NCBI RefSeq assembly: GCF_001183965.1 | Contig: NZ_LFZV01000001.1 | Span: forward strand, 229,925 to 293,924 | Direction: 5' to 3' | Source: Bacillus sp. FJAT-27916 | Lineage (GTDB): Bacteria > Bacillota > Bacilli > Bacillales > Pradoshiaceae | Length of the DNA stretch: 64,000 nucleotides | Shown: positions 16,669-26,468 of the stretch, one piece after another | Layout of the letters: every line of letters starts with the position of its first letter | Numbering within the stretch: the first letter of the stretch is position 1 | Notes under the pieces: model-generated | The model's input: only the letters and a program-made list of their open reading frames with translations | Database searches by the model: none | What the model was told of the DNA's origin: nothing | Made by a program: the position numbers and the translations under genes

Positions 16669-18932
16669 GACGTGGAATGAAACAGCTAAGAATAATCGGG
16701 CTGTCTCTATTTTTGTTAGTGGGAATGCTTGCCGGCGGCATATCTATTCCTGCTTTAAGTGGAGAAGCCGATGCAGCGACTGTGACGACGTATACGACAA
16801 CGGCCAATTTGAACCTGCGTAAGAGCGCGAGTACTTCCTCATCAGTAATATTAACCATTCCGAAAGGGAAGAAGATTACGTATGTCTCGACTTCGGGAAG
16901 CTGGTATAAGGTTAAGTACAGCTCGAAAACAGGGTATGTTAGTTCAAAATATGTTAAGAAGACCACCACAACGACTTCAACAGCCATTAAGAAGACCAAA
17001 TTCAAAACAACTGCTAATGTTAATTTGCGTTCAAAAGCATCGACATCAGGATCTGTTTTGACCACGATCCCGAAAGGTAAAGTTGTTACGGCAACGGCTA
17101 AATCAGGGTCTTGGTATAAGGTTACATACGGTTCGAAGACTGGGTGGGTCAAAAGTACATATGTGAAAGAGTATTACAAGTACACAACGACAGCTAAAAC
17201 GCTCTATAAGACCACGAAAACGGCAACTCTTCGATCCACCCCGGATACAAAGAAAGCCTCTGTCTACTCCATAACAGCAGACAATGTTTTTCAATCCACA
17301 CAGAAGGTTGTTAATAGTATAGGGGAAACCTGGTACAGGGTTAGCTACAAGAGTAAGAATTACTTTGTTCAATCGACATTTGTGACCAAGGTAACCGCCT
17401 CATCCTTCTCGAAACTGACATATAAAGCGAATACTGCATCAGCTCTTTATTCTTATGCAGGTTCGAAACATACAAAGCTTACCACAGTGCCGAAGGGTGC
17501 TACGATAAGCACGACTTACCGCATTGGAAACTGGTATAAAACCACTTACGGCGGAAAAACGGGCTATGTATGGATCAAAAATTTCTCTAAAGTGACAGCA
17601 AGTTCAGACTCTGGTTCTACTTCAGGCTCAGGCTCCACAGGATCTACCAACACGACACCGCCTGATTTACCAAGCGGAACAACCATTACAAAGGTCAATT
17701 ATGTGACGACCTCTAATCTCAATTTACGTGCATCTGATTCATCGTCGTCTACGTTATTAGGGACTGTTCCTGAAGGTACGACGCTTTCTACAACATATAA
17801 GACAACAAATGGCTGGTTCCAGGTGACCTATAGCGGCAAGACTGGATTCGTTTCCGGAAATTATTTGGTTACGGAGGCAAATGCAGCAAAGATTAAGAGC
17901 TATGAAAGCAATCAAGATCATTATATATTCCTAGATTTGCGGACAAAATCCTCCGTAACAGCAGCTCAAATCGATGCCTATATCGCCAAAAGTGCGACAT
18001 CCACTAATAGTGTTTTACATGGACAAGGGGCAACGATAATTGCCGCAGCGGAAAAATACGGGGTAAATGCCTTGTATTTAGCAGCACATGCTATCCATGA
18101 AAGTAACTATGGGAAATCAACGATATCAATGGCGAAGAACAATCTATTCGGGTTTGGTGCCTACGACTTGGCGCCATTCGTTGGAGCGGTTAAATACTCG
18201 ACTATTAAAAGTAATATTGAATTTATCGCACAAGAAATGAAAGCAACCTATCTAAATCCAAGCAACTGGAAATATAAAGGTGCTTACTTAGGTTATACGA
18301 TTAAAAACGTCAATGGTACCCGCATTGATTCCTTAAGTAAAGGGATGAACTTCTACTATGCGAGTGACTCCAACTGGGGTAATGCGATTGCTAGCCATAT
18401 GACCGGCATGCTCTCCTACAGCAATGAAGGAGCGAAAAACCAAGCCGCTAATACGACAGTTCCATCAAGACCGGCTTATCCAAGCGGTAAAGATGTATTC
18501 CCAACAGGCATAATCGCCGTAGCAAAGGCAAACATCAGCTTGTACAGCACAAAAGGAAGCACAAGCACGGTCGCTGCGACCATTCCAAAAGGGGCTACCT
18601 TCAATCTTCTTGAGAAATGGAATGATTACTGGCTAACGGTTAAGTATAATGGAAAAACCTATTATACAAATAAAATCAGCCTAAGCAGCTACAATAATTA
18701 CATGTCCGTCAAAAACCTTGCGCGCGTAACAGCTTCATCACTGAACGTACGCTCAAGCGCAAGCACCACTGGCACGATCGTCGGCACACTCGATAAATTC
18801 GAATATGTTGAGTTAGTGGTAAACTCCAGTAACACACCTATTACCAGCGGAAGTTGGTACAAAGTGAAGTTAGAAGACGGTACAATCGGTTGGTGCTCCA
18901 GCACCTATCTAATTCGTGAATTGAATAAATAA
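16662..18932 (+). CDS. SH3b-repeat N-acetylglucosaminidase autolysin 1 (GH73)
   Basis: This is a secreted wall hydrolase of the LytD/glucosaminidase type. The signal peptide is MKQLRIIGLSLFLLVGMLAGG; either TTG 16662 or ATG 16677 can start it, both with weak ribosome sites. Five bacterial SH3 repeats of about 55-60 residues (pattern TTANLNLR...IPKGK...[18 protein letters not shown]) come first. The glucosaminidase domain follows at about 425-590, with the presumed catalytic Glu in HAIHESNYG and the conserved [10 protein letters not shown]. Two more SH3 repeats end the protein. It is first of three tandem paralogues. A terminator follows. Confidence 0.9.
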   Translation: MLRRGMKQLRIIGLSLFLLVGMLAGGISIPALSGEADAATVTTYTTTANLNLRKSASTSSSVILTIPKGKKITYVSTSGSWYKVKYSSKTGYVSSKYVKKTTTTTSTAIKKTKFKTTANVNLRSKASTSGSVLTTIPKGKVVTATAKSGSWYKVTYGSKTGWVKSTYVKEYYKYTTTAKTLYKTTKTATLRSTPDTKKASVYSITADNVFQSTQKVVNSIGETWYRVSYKSKNYFVQSTFVTKVTASSFSKLTYKANTASALYSYAGSKHTKLTTVPKGATISTTYRIGNWYKTTYGGKTGYVWIKNFSKVTASSDSGSTSGSGSTGSTNTTPPDLPSGTTITKVNYVTTSNLNLRASDSSSSTLLGTVPEGTTLSTTYKTTNGWFQVTYSGKTGFVSGNYLVTEANAAKIKSYESNQDHYIFLDLRTKSSVTAAQIDAYIAKSATSTNSVLHGQGATIIAAAEKYGVNALYLAAHAIHESNYGKSTISMAKNNLFGFGAYDLAPFVGAVKYSTIKSNIEFIAQEMKATYLNPSNWKYKGAYLGYTIKNVNGTRIDSLSKGMNFYYASDSNWGNAIASHMTGMLSYSNEGAKNQAANTTVPSRPAYPSGKDVFPTGIIAVAKANISLYSTKGSTSTVAATIPKGATFNLLEKWNDYWLTVKYNGKTYYTNKISLSSYNNYMSVKNLARVTASSLNVRSSASTTGTIVGTLDKFEYVELVVNSSNTPITSGSWYKVKLEDGTIGWCSSTYLIRELNK

Positions 18933-18943
18933 GTAAGATGAGG

Positions 18944-18969
18944 AACCCGGACTCTGTCCGGGTTTTTTC
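18944..18969 (+). terminator. Terminator of autolysin 1
   Basis: AACCCGGA and TCCGGGTT form a stem around a short loop followed by six T residues. Confidence 0.9.
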
Positions 18970-19004
18970 TCTGTTAAATAGGTAGAGATAGGGAAAATCG
19001 ACCC

Positions 19005-19160
19005 TCTAGCGGTCAAAAGGAAGACTGCTCAGCCCTCAAATGATCAAAATGGACAAGCTGATAGTTTTTTAGTAAGGGAATCTGGATTTTTCATTTGAAT
19101 CTCTTCCAAAACCTCTTTTATTACGCCGTTTTGATATGGGGGCGTACTCCTCTGAAGTAT
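19005..19160 (-). repeat. Dispersed intergenic repeat, copy C (inverted)
   Basis: The reverse complement carries the shared blocks ATCAAAACGGCGTAATAAAA, GAGGTTTTGGAAGAGATT, CAGCTTGTCCATTTTGATCA and TTTGAGGGCTGAGCAGTCTT. It belongs to the same subtype as copies A and B, but lacks the TAAGGGCG tail. It lies just past the terminator of autolysin 1. Confidence 0.8.
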
Positions 19161-19265
19161 CATAGATTTGGGGTAAGCACTCATCACCGCTAAAGATTTA
19201 AAAATATCTCCCTATTTTCACTCATTAATCTCCGCAACAAACCGCTTCATTATGACAAACCATCT

Positions 19266-19292
19266 TAAATCCTGTCATTTTCCTACCGATAT
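19266..19292 (+). promoter_or_regulatory. Sigma-D promoter of autolysin 2
   Basis: TAAA at 19266-19269, a 15-base spacer, and ACCGATAT at 19285-19292. This matches the TAAA-N15-GCCGATAT sigma-D consensus except for one base. It would start transcription about 170 bases before the gene, tying this autolysin to motility and cell separation control, as known for lytD of B. subtilis. Confidence 0.75.
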
Positions 19293-19471
19293 TATGGATG
19301 TAATGACAATCTGAACCTTAAAAAGTGAAAATCAACCAAAATGATAAGCAACTAGTCTAAAAGTATGTTAAAATTAACTAATAAATGCCATATAATTACA
19401 TAATGTGCTGAATTATAAGTATTATGGATGGGGTTATTAAGGCTATTTTTAAGAAAAAGGGGGAAGGTTGA

Positions 19472-22030
19472 ATGAATGGTGGGTCGAAAGTAATGGTTGT
19501 TTCGATTAGTATGTCCTTGCTTTTATCGACAGGGCTGATTTGGCCTGAGGGGAAGCGAGACAGGTATTCGTTAGGGGGGCTGCATGCAGAGGCAGCTGCG
19601 GTTACCTATTATAAGACGACTTCGAATCTGAATATGAGATCTGGTGCGAGCACGAAGAAGAGCATCATTATGACGATTCCGAAGGGGAAGCAGGTTACGT
19701 ATATTTCCAAGAGCGGCAGCTGGTTTAAGGTGAAGTATGGCTCGAAGACGGGCTATGTGAGCCGCACCTATTTAAAGAAGGTGGGAGCGGCTGCATCGGC
19801 ACCAAAGGAGGCGGCAACGAGAACCGTCTATAAGACGACCTCTAACTTGAATATGCGGTCAAAGGCAACAACAGCTAAGGGGAGCCGCGTACTGCTGACG
19901 ATTCCTAAGGGAAAGGAAGTTACGTATATCTCCAAGAGCGGCAGCTGGTACAAGGTGAAATATCATTCGAAGACGGGCTATGTGAGCTCCAAATACATAA
20001 AGAAAACGACCACTCCAGTGACTACTGCGAAATCAACAAAAATCACTTCCACAACCTATCAAACGACGGCTAACCTCCATATGCGTTCCACTGCATCCGC
20101 AAAAGGCAAGCATGTTATCACGATTCCGAAGGGGAAGAGGGTGACAGCGACGGAAAAGTTCGGAGATTGGTACAAGGTTACATACAGCGGGAAAACAGGC
20201 TGGGTCGTAAAGAATTATATAAAGGAATACCATGCTTATTCCACGACAGCAGCAACCTATTATTCTACGAATAAATCTGCCGGTATTTACGAGAATCCGA
20301 ATACGAAGAAGAAGCTGTCTTATACACTGCCGAAGGATTACCTGCTGACCAGCACTCAAAAAGTGGTGAACAGCATCGGTCAAACATGGTATCGAATCAC
20401 TTATAATAAGAAGCATTATTTCATCCAAAGCACGGCTGTTGTGCGTAAACAAGCCACATCCATCAATAAGACCAGCTATCAGCTGATTCAGGATACAGAT
20501 CTTTATTCAGCCGCAGGAACGGCTCATTCTAAACTGTCCAAGATCGCAAAAGGAACAGTCATTACGACTTCTTACAGAATTGGGGACTGGTATCAGATTA
20601 CTCATAATGGCAAGAAGGGTTATGTGATGGGCAAATTGCTCAAGGCATATAAGGCGCCAACTATAACGAAGCCCGTAGAGCCAGAGAAACAGCCAGAGGT
20701 TCAGGAAAATAAGCCAGCTGATTCCGAGAACAAGACACCTGCTGCTGAAGCCAAGCCGGACGGGCAGGCAATAACAGAAGCTGTCTTTTATGTCATTGTT
20801 GACCGCCCGTTTAAATTACGGTCATCTGATTCGACTTCATCAGAGGCATTAGTGGATATTCCGAGTCATACGGCCGTGAAAAGTGCCTATAAAACGAAGA
20901 GCGGCTGGTATGAGGTGAGCTATAAAGGCCAAACCGGCTATGTCTCCGGTCATTATTTGATTACGAAGGCGGAGTATGATCGCTATCGGGAGTTGGCGAA
21001 CAAAAAGGATTCATATTTGACACTCGATTTGAGAACCGAATCCTCAGTGACAGCTGTGCAAATCAATCAATATATTGATGATTATGTAAAGCGAACAGGA
21101 AAGCCGAGTGTCCTTGCGAATAAAGGACAAGCATTCATAAATGCAGGTAAGCAATATGGGGTGAATGCTTTGTATCTTGCCGCCCATGCGGTTCATGAGA
21201 GTGGCTATGGGACCTCGGTGATCTCATTGGCGAAGAATAATCTTTTCGGCTTTGGCGCCTATGATTTAGCCCCATTTGTCGGGGCGATGCGTTTTTCGAC
21301 CATTGAGGAGAATATCGAGTATATTGCGAGAGAAATAAAAGCAACCTATCTATCTAGCGGAAACTGGAAACATAAAGGACCCGTTCTCGGTTACACGATT
21401 AAGAATGTCAATGGAGCTCGGGTGGACAGCTTGAGTAAGGGCATGAATTTCTATTATGCGAGTGATTCTAGCTGGGGCTCTAAGATTGAGTCCCATATGA
21501 GCAGGATCCTTGCCTATCGTAATGAAAAGGCAGTCGGACGAAAGCCGATCACAAAGAGTGTGACATCACCAGCTAGACCTATAGGGGTGGATAAATTACC
21601 GACCGGTACACTGGCAGCTGCGAACACCCCCATAAAGCTTTATGCCGCAAAGGACTCGACTATAGCACCGGCAGCAACGATTAAAAAAGACGAGACCTTC
21701 CATCTGCTGGAAAAATGGAATGATAATTGGTTTAAGATTCAGTACAAGGGGGAATCTTACTTCACTAATGTCATCGGCTTAAGCAGCTATCATCAGTTTA
21801 TGAAGGTGTATAATCTGGCTCACATAACGACTGGCTCTTTAAATGTCCGTTCAGGTGCTGGTGTACAATATGATATCGTTGATAAGCTCTCTAATTATGC
21901 CTATTTCGAGCTTGTACTCGATAAAAGCAAAAATCCGGTCAAGAAGAATGGCTGGTACCAGGCGAAGCTGCCTAGCGGCAAGAATGGCTGGGTATCTGGG
22001 TCCTATGTTGCACGTGATTTGATTAAATAA
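19472..22030 (+). CDS. SH3b-repeat N-acetylglucosaminidase autolysin 2 (GH73)
   Basis: This is a paralogue of its two neighbours, with 852 residues. The N-terminus has a signal-like hydrophobic stretch ([13 protein letters not shown]). Six SH3b repeats (TTSNLNMRS... pattern) are followed by a Pro/Glu/Lys linker around residues 400-425 after the fifth. The glucosaminidase domain lies at about 515-680, with HAVHESGYG and [10 protein letters not shown], and two C-terminal SH3b repeats close the protein. AAGGGGGAAGG precedes the ATG. The linker and more divergent repeats set it apart from copies 1 and 3. It alone has a clear sigma-D promoter in front. Confidence 0.9.
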   Translation: MNGGSKVMVVSISMSLLLSTGLIWPEGKRDRYSLGGLHAEAAAVTYYKTTSNLNMRSGASTKKSIIMTIPKGKQVTYISKSGSWFKVKYGSKTGYVSRTYLKKVGAAASAPKEAATRTVYKTTSNLNMRSKATTAKGSRVLLTIPKGKEVTYISKSGSWYKVKYHSKTGYVSSKYIKKTTTPVTTAKSTKITSTTYQTTANLHMRSTASAKGKHVITIPKGKRVTATEKFGDWYKVTYSGKTGWVVKNYIKEYHAYSTTAATYYSTNKSAGIYENPNTKKKLSYTLPKDYLLTSTQKVVNSIGQTWYRITYNKKHYFIQSTAVVRKQATSINKTSYQLIQDTDLYSAAGTAHSKLSKIAKGTVITTSYRIGDWYQITHNGKKGYVMGKLLKAYKAPTITKPVEPEKQPEVQENKPADSENKTPAAEAKPDGQAITEAVFYVIVDRPFKLRSSDSTSSEALVDIPSHTAVKSAYKTKSGWYEVSYKGQTGYVSGHYLITKAEYDRYRELANKKDSYLTLDLRTESSVTAVQINQYIDDYVKRTGKPSVLANKGQAFINAGKQYGVNALYLAAHAVHESGYGTSVISLAKNNLFGFGAYDLAPFVGAMRFSTIEENIEYIAREIKATYLSSGNWKHKGPVLGYTIKNVNGARVDSLSKGMNFYYASDSSWGSKIESHMSRILAYRNEKAVGRKPITKSVTSPARPIGVDKLPTGTLAAANTPIKLYAAKDSTIAPAATIKKDETFHLLEKWNDNWFKIQYKGESYFTNVIGLSSYHQFMKVYNLAHITTGSLNVRSGAGVQYDIVDKLSNYAYFELVLDKSKNPVKKNGWYQAKLPSGKNGWVSGSYVARDLIK

Positions 22031-22076
22031 AACAAAAACCCTCTTTTCCTAGAGAAAAGGGGGTTTTGTTATTTTA
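22031..22076 (+). terminator. Terminator of autolysin 2
   Basis: An 18-base arm (AACAAAAACCC...) starting directly after the stop codon pairs with 22053-22070, with loop CTAGA, followed by ATTTT. Confidence 0.85.
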
Positions 22077-22179
22077 ATATAAATAATAACCTCCTTTTAA
22101 TTTGATTTTATAAGCTATTCATTAGAAAATAAAAATAATAGTGCTATTTTAGAATAGTTTAAGTTGAGGAGGGACGAAG

Positions 22180-24786
22180 GTGAGTGAGACTAATTCATTT
22201 TCAAATAAGCTGATAGCGGCGTCCATGCTAGTGACGTCAGGCTTATATTTAGGCAATGGATCTGACCTGCCGGAGAAACTGGGCGGCTTAAAGGCTGAGG
22301 CAGCGAGTACGGTCTATTACGAGACGACAGCCAATTTACATATGCGTTCTAAGAGTAGTATGAGCAGCAAAATTTCAATGACTATTCCTAAAGGAAAGCA
22401 AGTCATTTACATATCAAAGACTGGTGACTGGTATAAAGTGCAGTATGGTACAAGAACGGGGTACGTAAGCTCGCGGTACTTAAAAAAGGTCACGAAGGTC
22501 TATACAACGACAGCTAATCTAAACTTGCGTACAAAGGCTTCCACAAGTTCAGCTATTGTCACGACGATTCCGAAAGGGAAGACGGTTACCTATGTCTCAA
22601 AAAGCGGCAGCTGGTATAAGGTGAAATACGGCTCGAAGTCGGGGTATGTTAGCAGCAAATATATCAAGGCCTCGTCTTCCTCGTCTAATACATCATCACA
22701 GACGGCTATCAAGGCAACAAAGTTCAAGACGACAGCCAATTTGTATCTCCGTTCTAAGGCCTCTACGAGCAGTTCCAGCTACCTCCTCATTCCGAAGGGG
22801 AAGGTTGTAACGGCAACGGCGAAGTCAGGCAATTGGTATAAGGTGACGTATGGAGGCAAGACGGGCTGGGTCAGCGGTACGTATTTGAAGGCATATAATA
22901 CGACCACGGCAACGAGTCTTACCTATTATGCGACAACGGGAACGGGCAAGCTGTATAAATCTGCGAGCACATCAAGTACAGTCGTTTATTCGATTAAGTC
23001 CGGGAATGTCTTCAAGTCTACGCAAAAGGTTGTCACTAGTACGGGCACCACGTGGTACCGGGTGCTATATAATAATTCCTACTACTATATTCAATCAACC
23101 CAAGTGAAAAAAATGACGGAAAAGTCTATCCCTGCAGCTACCTATAAGGCGGATACAGCAACCAGCCTTTACAGCTTTGCTGGTACGGCTTATTCAAAGC
23201 TTACCTCCATTCCAAAAGGAGCAACGGTTAAGGCGGTATCCACGATTGGGGATTGGTATAAAGTAACCTATGGAAGCAAGACGGGTTATGTAAACATTAA
23301 GCAATTTTCAAAGCAGACCTCTGCTGGGACGAGCATTGCGGCAACTAAATACAAGACAACAGCCAATTTAAATTTGCGTTCCTCCGCCTCCTTGAGCGGC
23401 AATATTTTAACCATGATTCCAAAGGGAAAGACCGTTACAGCTACGGCGAAATTAGGCAGTTGGTACAAGGTTAACTATAATGGTCTGACCGGTTGGGTGA
23501 GCGGCAGTTATTTGATCAAAGACACGACCAACTCCACGGGCACTTCAACGGATGGAGAGGTTGCTCAATCTTACGTAACAACGGCAAACTTGAATATTCG
23601 TAAGACCGCCTCTACCGCTTCATCAAAACTCGGGTTTATTCCGAAGGGAACAACCATTAAGGCGACAAAGTATAATAGCAGCTGGTATAAGGTGACCTAT
23701 GGCGGGGTATCTGGTTATGTATCCGCCTCTTATCTCGTTTCAAGCAGCTCTTCTTCCGCTGAGCAGACAAGCACGTCTTATTTAATGATGGATTTAAGAA
23801 CTGAGTCCTCGGTGACAGCTGCGCAAATTAATCAGTACATTGCGAAGTATACAACTTCCTCCAACAGCGTATTGTACGGGAAGGGGAGTGCGTTTATTGC
23901 TGCCGGGAAGAAGTATGGGGTAAATGCGCTCTATTTGGCTGCCCATGCGATTCATGAGAGTAATTACGGGAAATCAACGATTGCGAAGGCGAAGAATAAT
24001 TTATTCGGTTTCGGGGCATATGACAGCTCGCCTTTTGTCAGTGCGGTGAAATTCTCCTCCGTTGAAAGCTGCATCAATTATCTTGCTCAAGAGATGAAGG
24101 CGACGTATTTAAATCCGAGCTCCTGGAAATATAAAGGAGCGTATCTTGGCTACACGGTGAAGGGCGCAGATGGAAAAAGGATTGACAGCTTGAGCACTGG
24201 GATGAACTTTTACTATGCATCGGACTCTAATTGGGGAAGATCGATTGCGAAGCATATGGAGAATATCCTCCCCTTTAGCAAAGAGGGAGCGAAGAACAGG
24301 ACACCTAATAAAACTTATCCAGCGTACCCTAGTTTCCCAAGCGGAAGTGATACCTTCCCGAGCGGGACTTTAGCGATAGCGAAGACGTCCATTAAGCTTT
24401 ATTCGACAAAGGGATCCTCGACTGTTGCTGCAACCATCACCAGCGGCAAGTCGTTCTACCTAGACGCAAAATACAATGATTATTGGTTCCGTGTGACGTA
24501 TAACGGCAAGACGTATTATACGAACAAGATTAGCATGAGCAGCTACTCCAGCTATATGAGCGTAAAGAATCTGGCGCGTGTGAGTGCGAGCAGTTTAAAT
24601 GTGCGCTCGACACCAAGCACATCCGGTTCAGTTATTGGCAAGCTCTCAAATTATCAGTATGTTCATTTAGTCCTTAATTCGAGCAATGTACCGGTAACAA
24701 GTAACGGCTGGTACAAGGTGAAGCTTTCCAATGGCACGGTCGGCTGGTGCCAAGGAAGCTATCTATTGCGATTGTTGAATGGGTAA
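22180..24786 (+). CDS. SH3b-repeat N-acetylglucosaminidase autolysin 3 (GH73)
   Basis: The GTG start at 22180 follows GAGGAGGGACGAAGG. The 868-residue protein has a short hydrophobic N-terminus, seven SH3b repeats before and two after the glucosaminidase domain. That domain begins near [16 protein letters not shown], with [19 protein letters not shown] and [12 protein letters not shown]. Repeat number rises along the tandem array (7, 8 and 9 in total), suggesting repeat gain by unequal exchange. No convincing terminator follows; the tagB promoter begins 95 bases downstream. The SH3b domains presumably bind peptidoglycan. Confidence 0.9.
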   Translation: MSETNSFSNKLIAASMLVTSGLYLGNGSDLPEKLGGLKAEAASTVYYETTANLHMRSKSSMSSKISMTIPKGKQVIYISKTGDWYKVQYGTRTGYVSSRYLKKVTKVYTTTANLNLRTKASTSSAIVTTIPKGKTVTYVSKSGSWYKVKYGSKSGYVSSKYIKASSSSSNTSSQTAIKATKFKTTANLYLRSKASTSSSSYLLIPKGKVVTATAKSGNWYKVTYGGKTGWVSGTYLKAYNTTTATSLTYYATTGTGKLYKSASTSSTVVYSIKSGNVFKSTQKVVTSTGTTWYRVLYNNSYYYIQSTQVKKMTEKSIPAATYKADTATSLYSFAGTAYSKLTSIPKGATVKAVSTIGDWYKVTYGSKTGYVNIKQFSKQTSAGTSIAATKYKTTANLNLRSSASLSGNILTMIPKGKTVTATAKLGSWYKVNYNGLTGWVSGSYLIKDTTNSTGTSTDGEVAQSYVTTANLNIRKTASTASSKLGFIPKGTTIKATKYNSSWYKVTYGGVSGYVSASYLVSSSSSSAEQTSTSYLMMDLRTESSVTAAQINQYIAKYTTSSNSVLYGKGSAFIAAGKKYGVNALYLAAHAIHESNYGKSTIAKAKNNLFGFGAYDSSPFVSAVKFSSVESCINYLAQEMKATYLNPSSWKYKGAYLGYTVKGADGKRIDSLSTGMNFYYASDSNWGRSIAKHMENILPFSKEGAKNRTPNKTYPAYPSFPSGSDTFPSGTLAIAKTSIKLYSTKGSSTVAATITSGKSFYLDAKYNDYWFRVTYNGKTYYTNKISMSSYSSYMSVKNLARVSASSLNVRSTPSTSGSVIGKLSNYQYVHLVLNSSNVPVTSNGWYKVKLSNGTVGWCQGSYLLRLLNG

Positions 24787-24880
24787 TTTCATAGAAAGCC
24801 ATTCTTCAGCAATATAGATAGATATAAGGATAAACAGTAAATTATTTCACCATTTAACAATAAAGCCTTTCTCGGCAGGT

Positions 24881-24909
24881 TTGAAACTTATAGGGATGAG
24901 TTATATAAT
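24881..24909 (+). promoter_or_regulatory. Sigma-A promoter of the tagB-tagG-tagH operon
   Basis: TTGAAA at 24881-24886, a 17-base spacer and TATAAT at 24904-24909. This is a near-consensus housekeeping promoter. The predicted start near 24916 leaves a leader of about 315 bases before tagB. Confidence 0.75.
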
Positions 24910-24915
24910 ATAGCA

Positions 24916-25231
24916 GAGGTTTTACCTCACTCTATGGAAAAGGTCAACTGCCAGTTTGCGAGCAAGCTAGCTTAGGAGAGAAGAATGATCATCCTGATTG
25001 GCCGCTTATTTGATTATTGGCTTGTCTGCCAATGAGTTCATAATGGAGAATAAGAAGGCTGTTAAAGCAGCAGGTCGCAACATCATCCTTGAGTGATCTT
25101 ATGAACGAACGATTCATTGTGATCGAGGATGAGTGAAGAAAGGAAAATTTGATTATCTGAGGGCATATATTTGCCGAGGACAACGGGTGTCTTCGGGGTG
25201 CAATTAATGTCAGAAATCAGTAAGGTGAATA
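24916..25231 (+). other. Long, apparently structured 5' leader of tagB
   Basis: The leader holds a well-placed ribosome site (AGGAGAG) with a 16-codon mini-ORF at 24985-25035 (MIILIGRLFDYWLVCQ). Three hairpins are visible: ATTGGC/GCCAAT at 25016-25033 over the mini-ORF stop, a long interrupted stem at about 25078-25130 with ATGAA/TTCAT at its tip, and CCGAGGACA/TGTCTTCGG at about 25172-25198. No T tract follows any of them, so control would be at translation or RNA stability rather than termination. Nothing here matches a riboswitch class that I recognise. Confidence 0.4.
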
Positions 25232-26428
25232 ATGATTAGAGAATGGTTAATAGAAGCGTATTTGCTTGTTTTTAGATTATTATTTGGTACATTTAAATGG
25301 ATTCCATTAAAAGATAAAGTCACATTTGTCGTATCCTTTGGTGATAATTCACAATATGTTTATGAAGAAATGCGTCGAAAGAATATTTCTTTTGACGTGG
25401 TTTTTTTATGTAAAGGAAATAGTCAGAATCGGTTTCAAATTTATGAAGATGCTGCCGTTGTAAATATGGGTGGTGCTAATCCAATTGATTTGGTGAGAAT
25501 GGCTTACCACCTGGCAACATCCAGATATGTTTTTGTCGATAATTATTATGGTTTTCTTGCGGTTACTCATTTCAAGCCGGAAGTGGAATGTGTACAGCTA
25601 TGGCATGCTTCAGGAGCAATCAAAAAGTTTGGTCTGATGGATTCTTCGGTGAAGCATCGCTCCAAACGTGCGCAGGAGCGCTTTCATAAAGTATACTCCC
25701 GTTTCCGCAAAATTATTGTTGGCTCGGATACGATGGCCCAATATTTCATGAATGCATTTGGGGTTAAGGGAGAAAATATTCTTAGAACTGGTATTCCCCG
25801 AACAGACTTCTTTTATAACCAGAATGAAAAAGAACGGATATTCAATGAAATGACCAAACAAAATGAGCTGCTATGGAATAAGAAGGTTATTTTGTATGCA
25901 CCGACTTATCGTGATCATGAGCTTGACCGCTTTAAACTTGAAATGGACCTCGATAAGATGTATAAGGAATTAAGTGATGATTATGTACTGGTTCTTCGAT
26001 TGCATCCGGCAATCAAGCATGCGGAAGATTACAGTAAGAAGTATACAGACTTCGTGTTAAATTATTCTTCTAATGAGTATGACATCAATGAGCTGCTAAT
26101 CGTAACGGATGTCTTAATTACCGATTATTCGTCCATTCCTTATGAATACTCCTTATTAAACAAACCGATGATATTCTTTGCCTATGATTTGGATACCTAT
26201 GAGGCTGATCGGGGATTATGGGAGAATTATGAACAGATGGTGCCGGGACCTGTTGTGAAAACAACAGAAGACATCATTAACACAATTAAACAGAATGATT
26301 TTGATATGAACCAAATAGAAGAATTCTCACGTAAATGGAATAAATACTCCAAGGGGCACTCAAGTGAGAACTTGGTCAGCTATTTATTCGATCAGAAGCC
26401 GATCGTTTCAAAACAGCGTGCACTGTAA
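25232..26428 (+). CDS. tagB: Teichoic acid glycerol-phosphate primase
   Basis: TagB adds the first glycerol phosphate from CDP-glycerol to the ManNAc-GlcNAc linkage unit at the membrane. The 398-residue protein shares the CDP-glycerol transferase fold: VQLWHASGAIKKFGL with His125, GIPRTDFF, LYAPTYRD, LRLHPAI and ITDYSS. The LWHAxGAxKxFG wording is that of TagB, in contrast to QTWHGTPLK in the TagF-like protein at 2157. An N-terminal amphipathic or membrane-binding segment is present. AAGGTGA lies four bases from the ATG. It leads an operon with tagG and tagH. Confidence 0.9.
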   Translation: MIREWLIEAYLLVFRLLFGTFKWIPLKDKVTFVVSFGDNSQYVYEEMRRKNISFDVVFLCKGNSQNRFQIYEDAAVVNMGGANPIDLVRMAYHLATSRYVFVDNYYGFLAVTHFKPEVECVQLWHASGAIKKFGLMDSSVKHRSKRAQERFHKVYSRFRKIIVGSDTMAQYFMNAFGVKGENILRTGIPRTDFFYNQNEKERIFNEMTKQNELLWNKKVILYAPTYRDHELDRFKLEMDLDKMYKELSDDYVLVLRLHPAIKHAEDYSKKYTDFVLNYSSNEYDINELLIVTDVLITDYSSIPYEYSLLNKPMIFFAYDLDTYEADRGLWENYEQMVPGPVVKTTEDIINTIKQNDFDMNQIEEFSRKWNKYSKGHSSENLVSYLFDQKPIVSKQRAL

Positions 26429-26468
26429 TCGAATAATCGCATCAACATGGGAAGGAATTTCAACTCTT

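Noticed and set aside
16613..18932. Autolysin 1 as a frameshifted longer gene starting at the strong upstream ribosome site
   Set aside because: The downstream frame already has a complete signal peptide, so no missing N-terminus needs explaining; kept only as a leader-ORF idea.
24985..25135. Degraded gene between autolysin 3 and tagB
   Set aside because: Several short frames are present but none matches a known protein by eye, and strong hairpins fit a leader better; not excluded.
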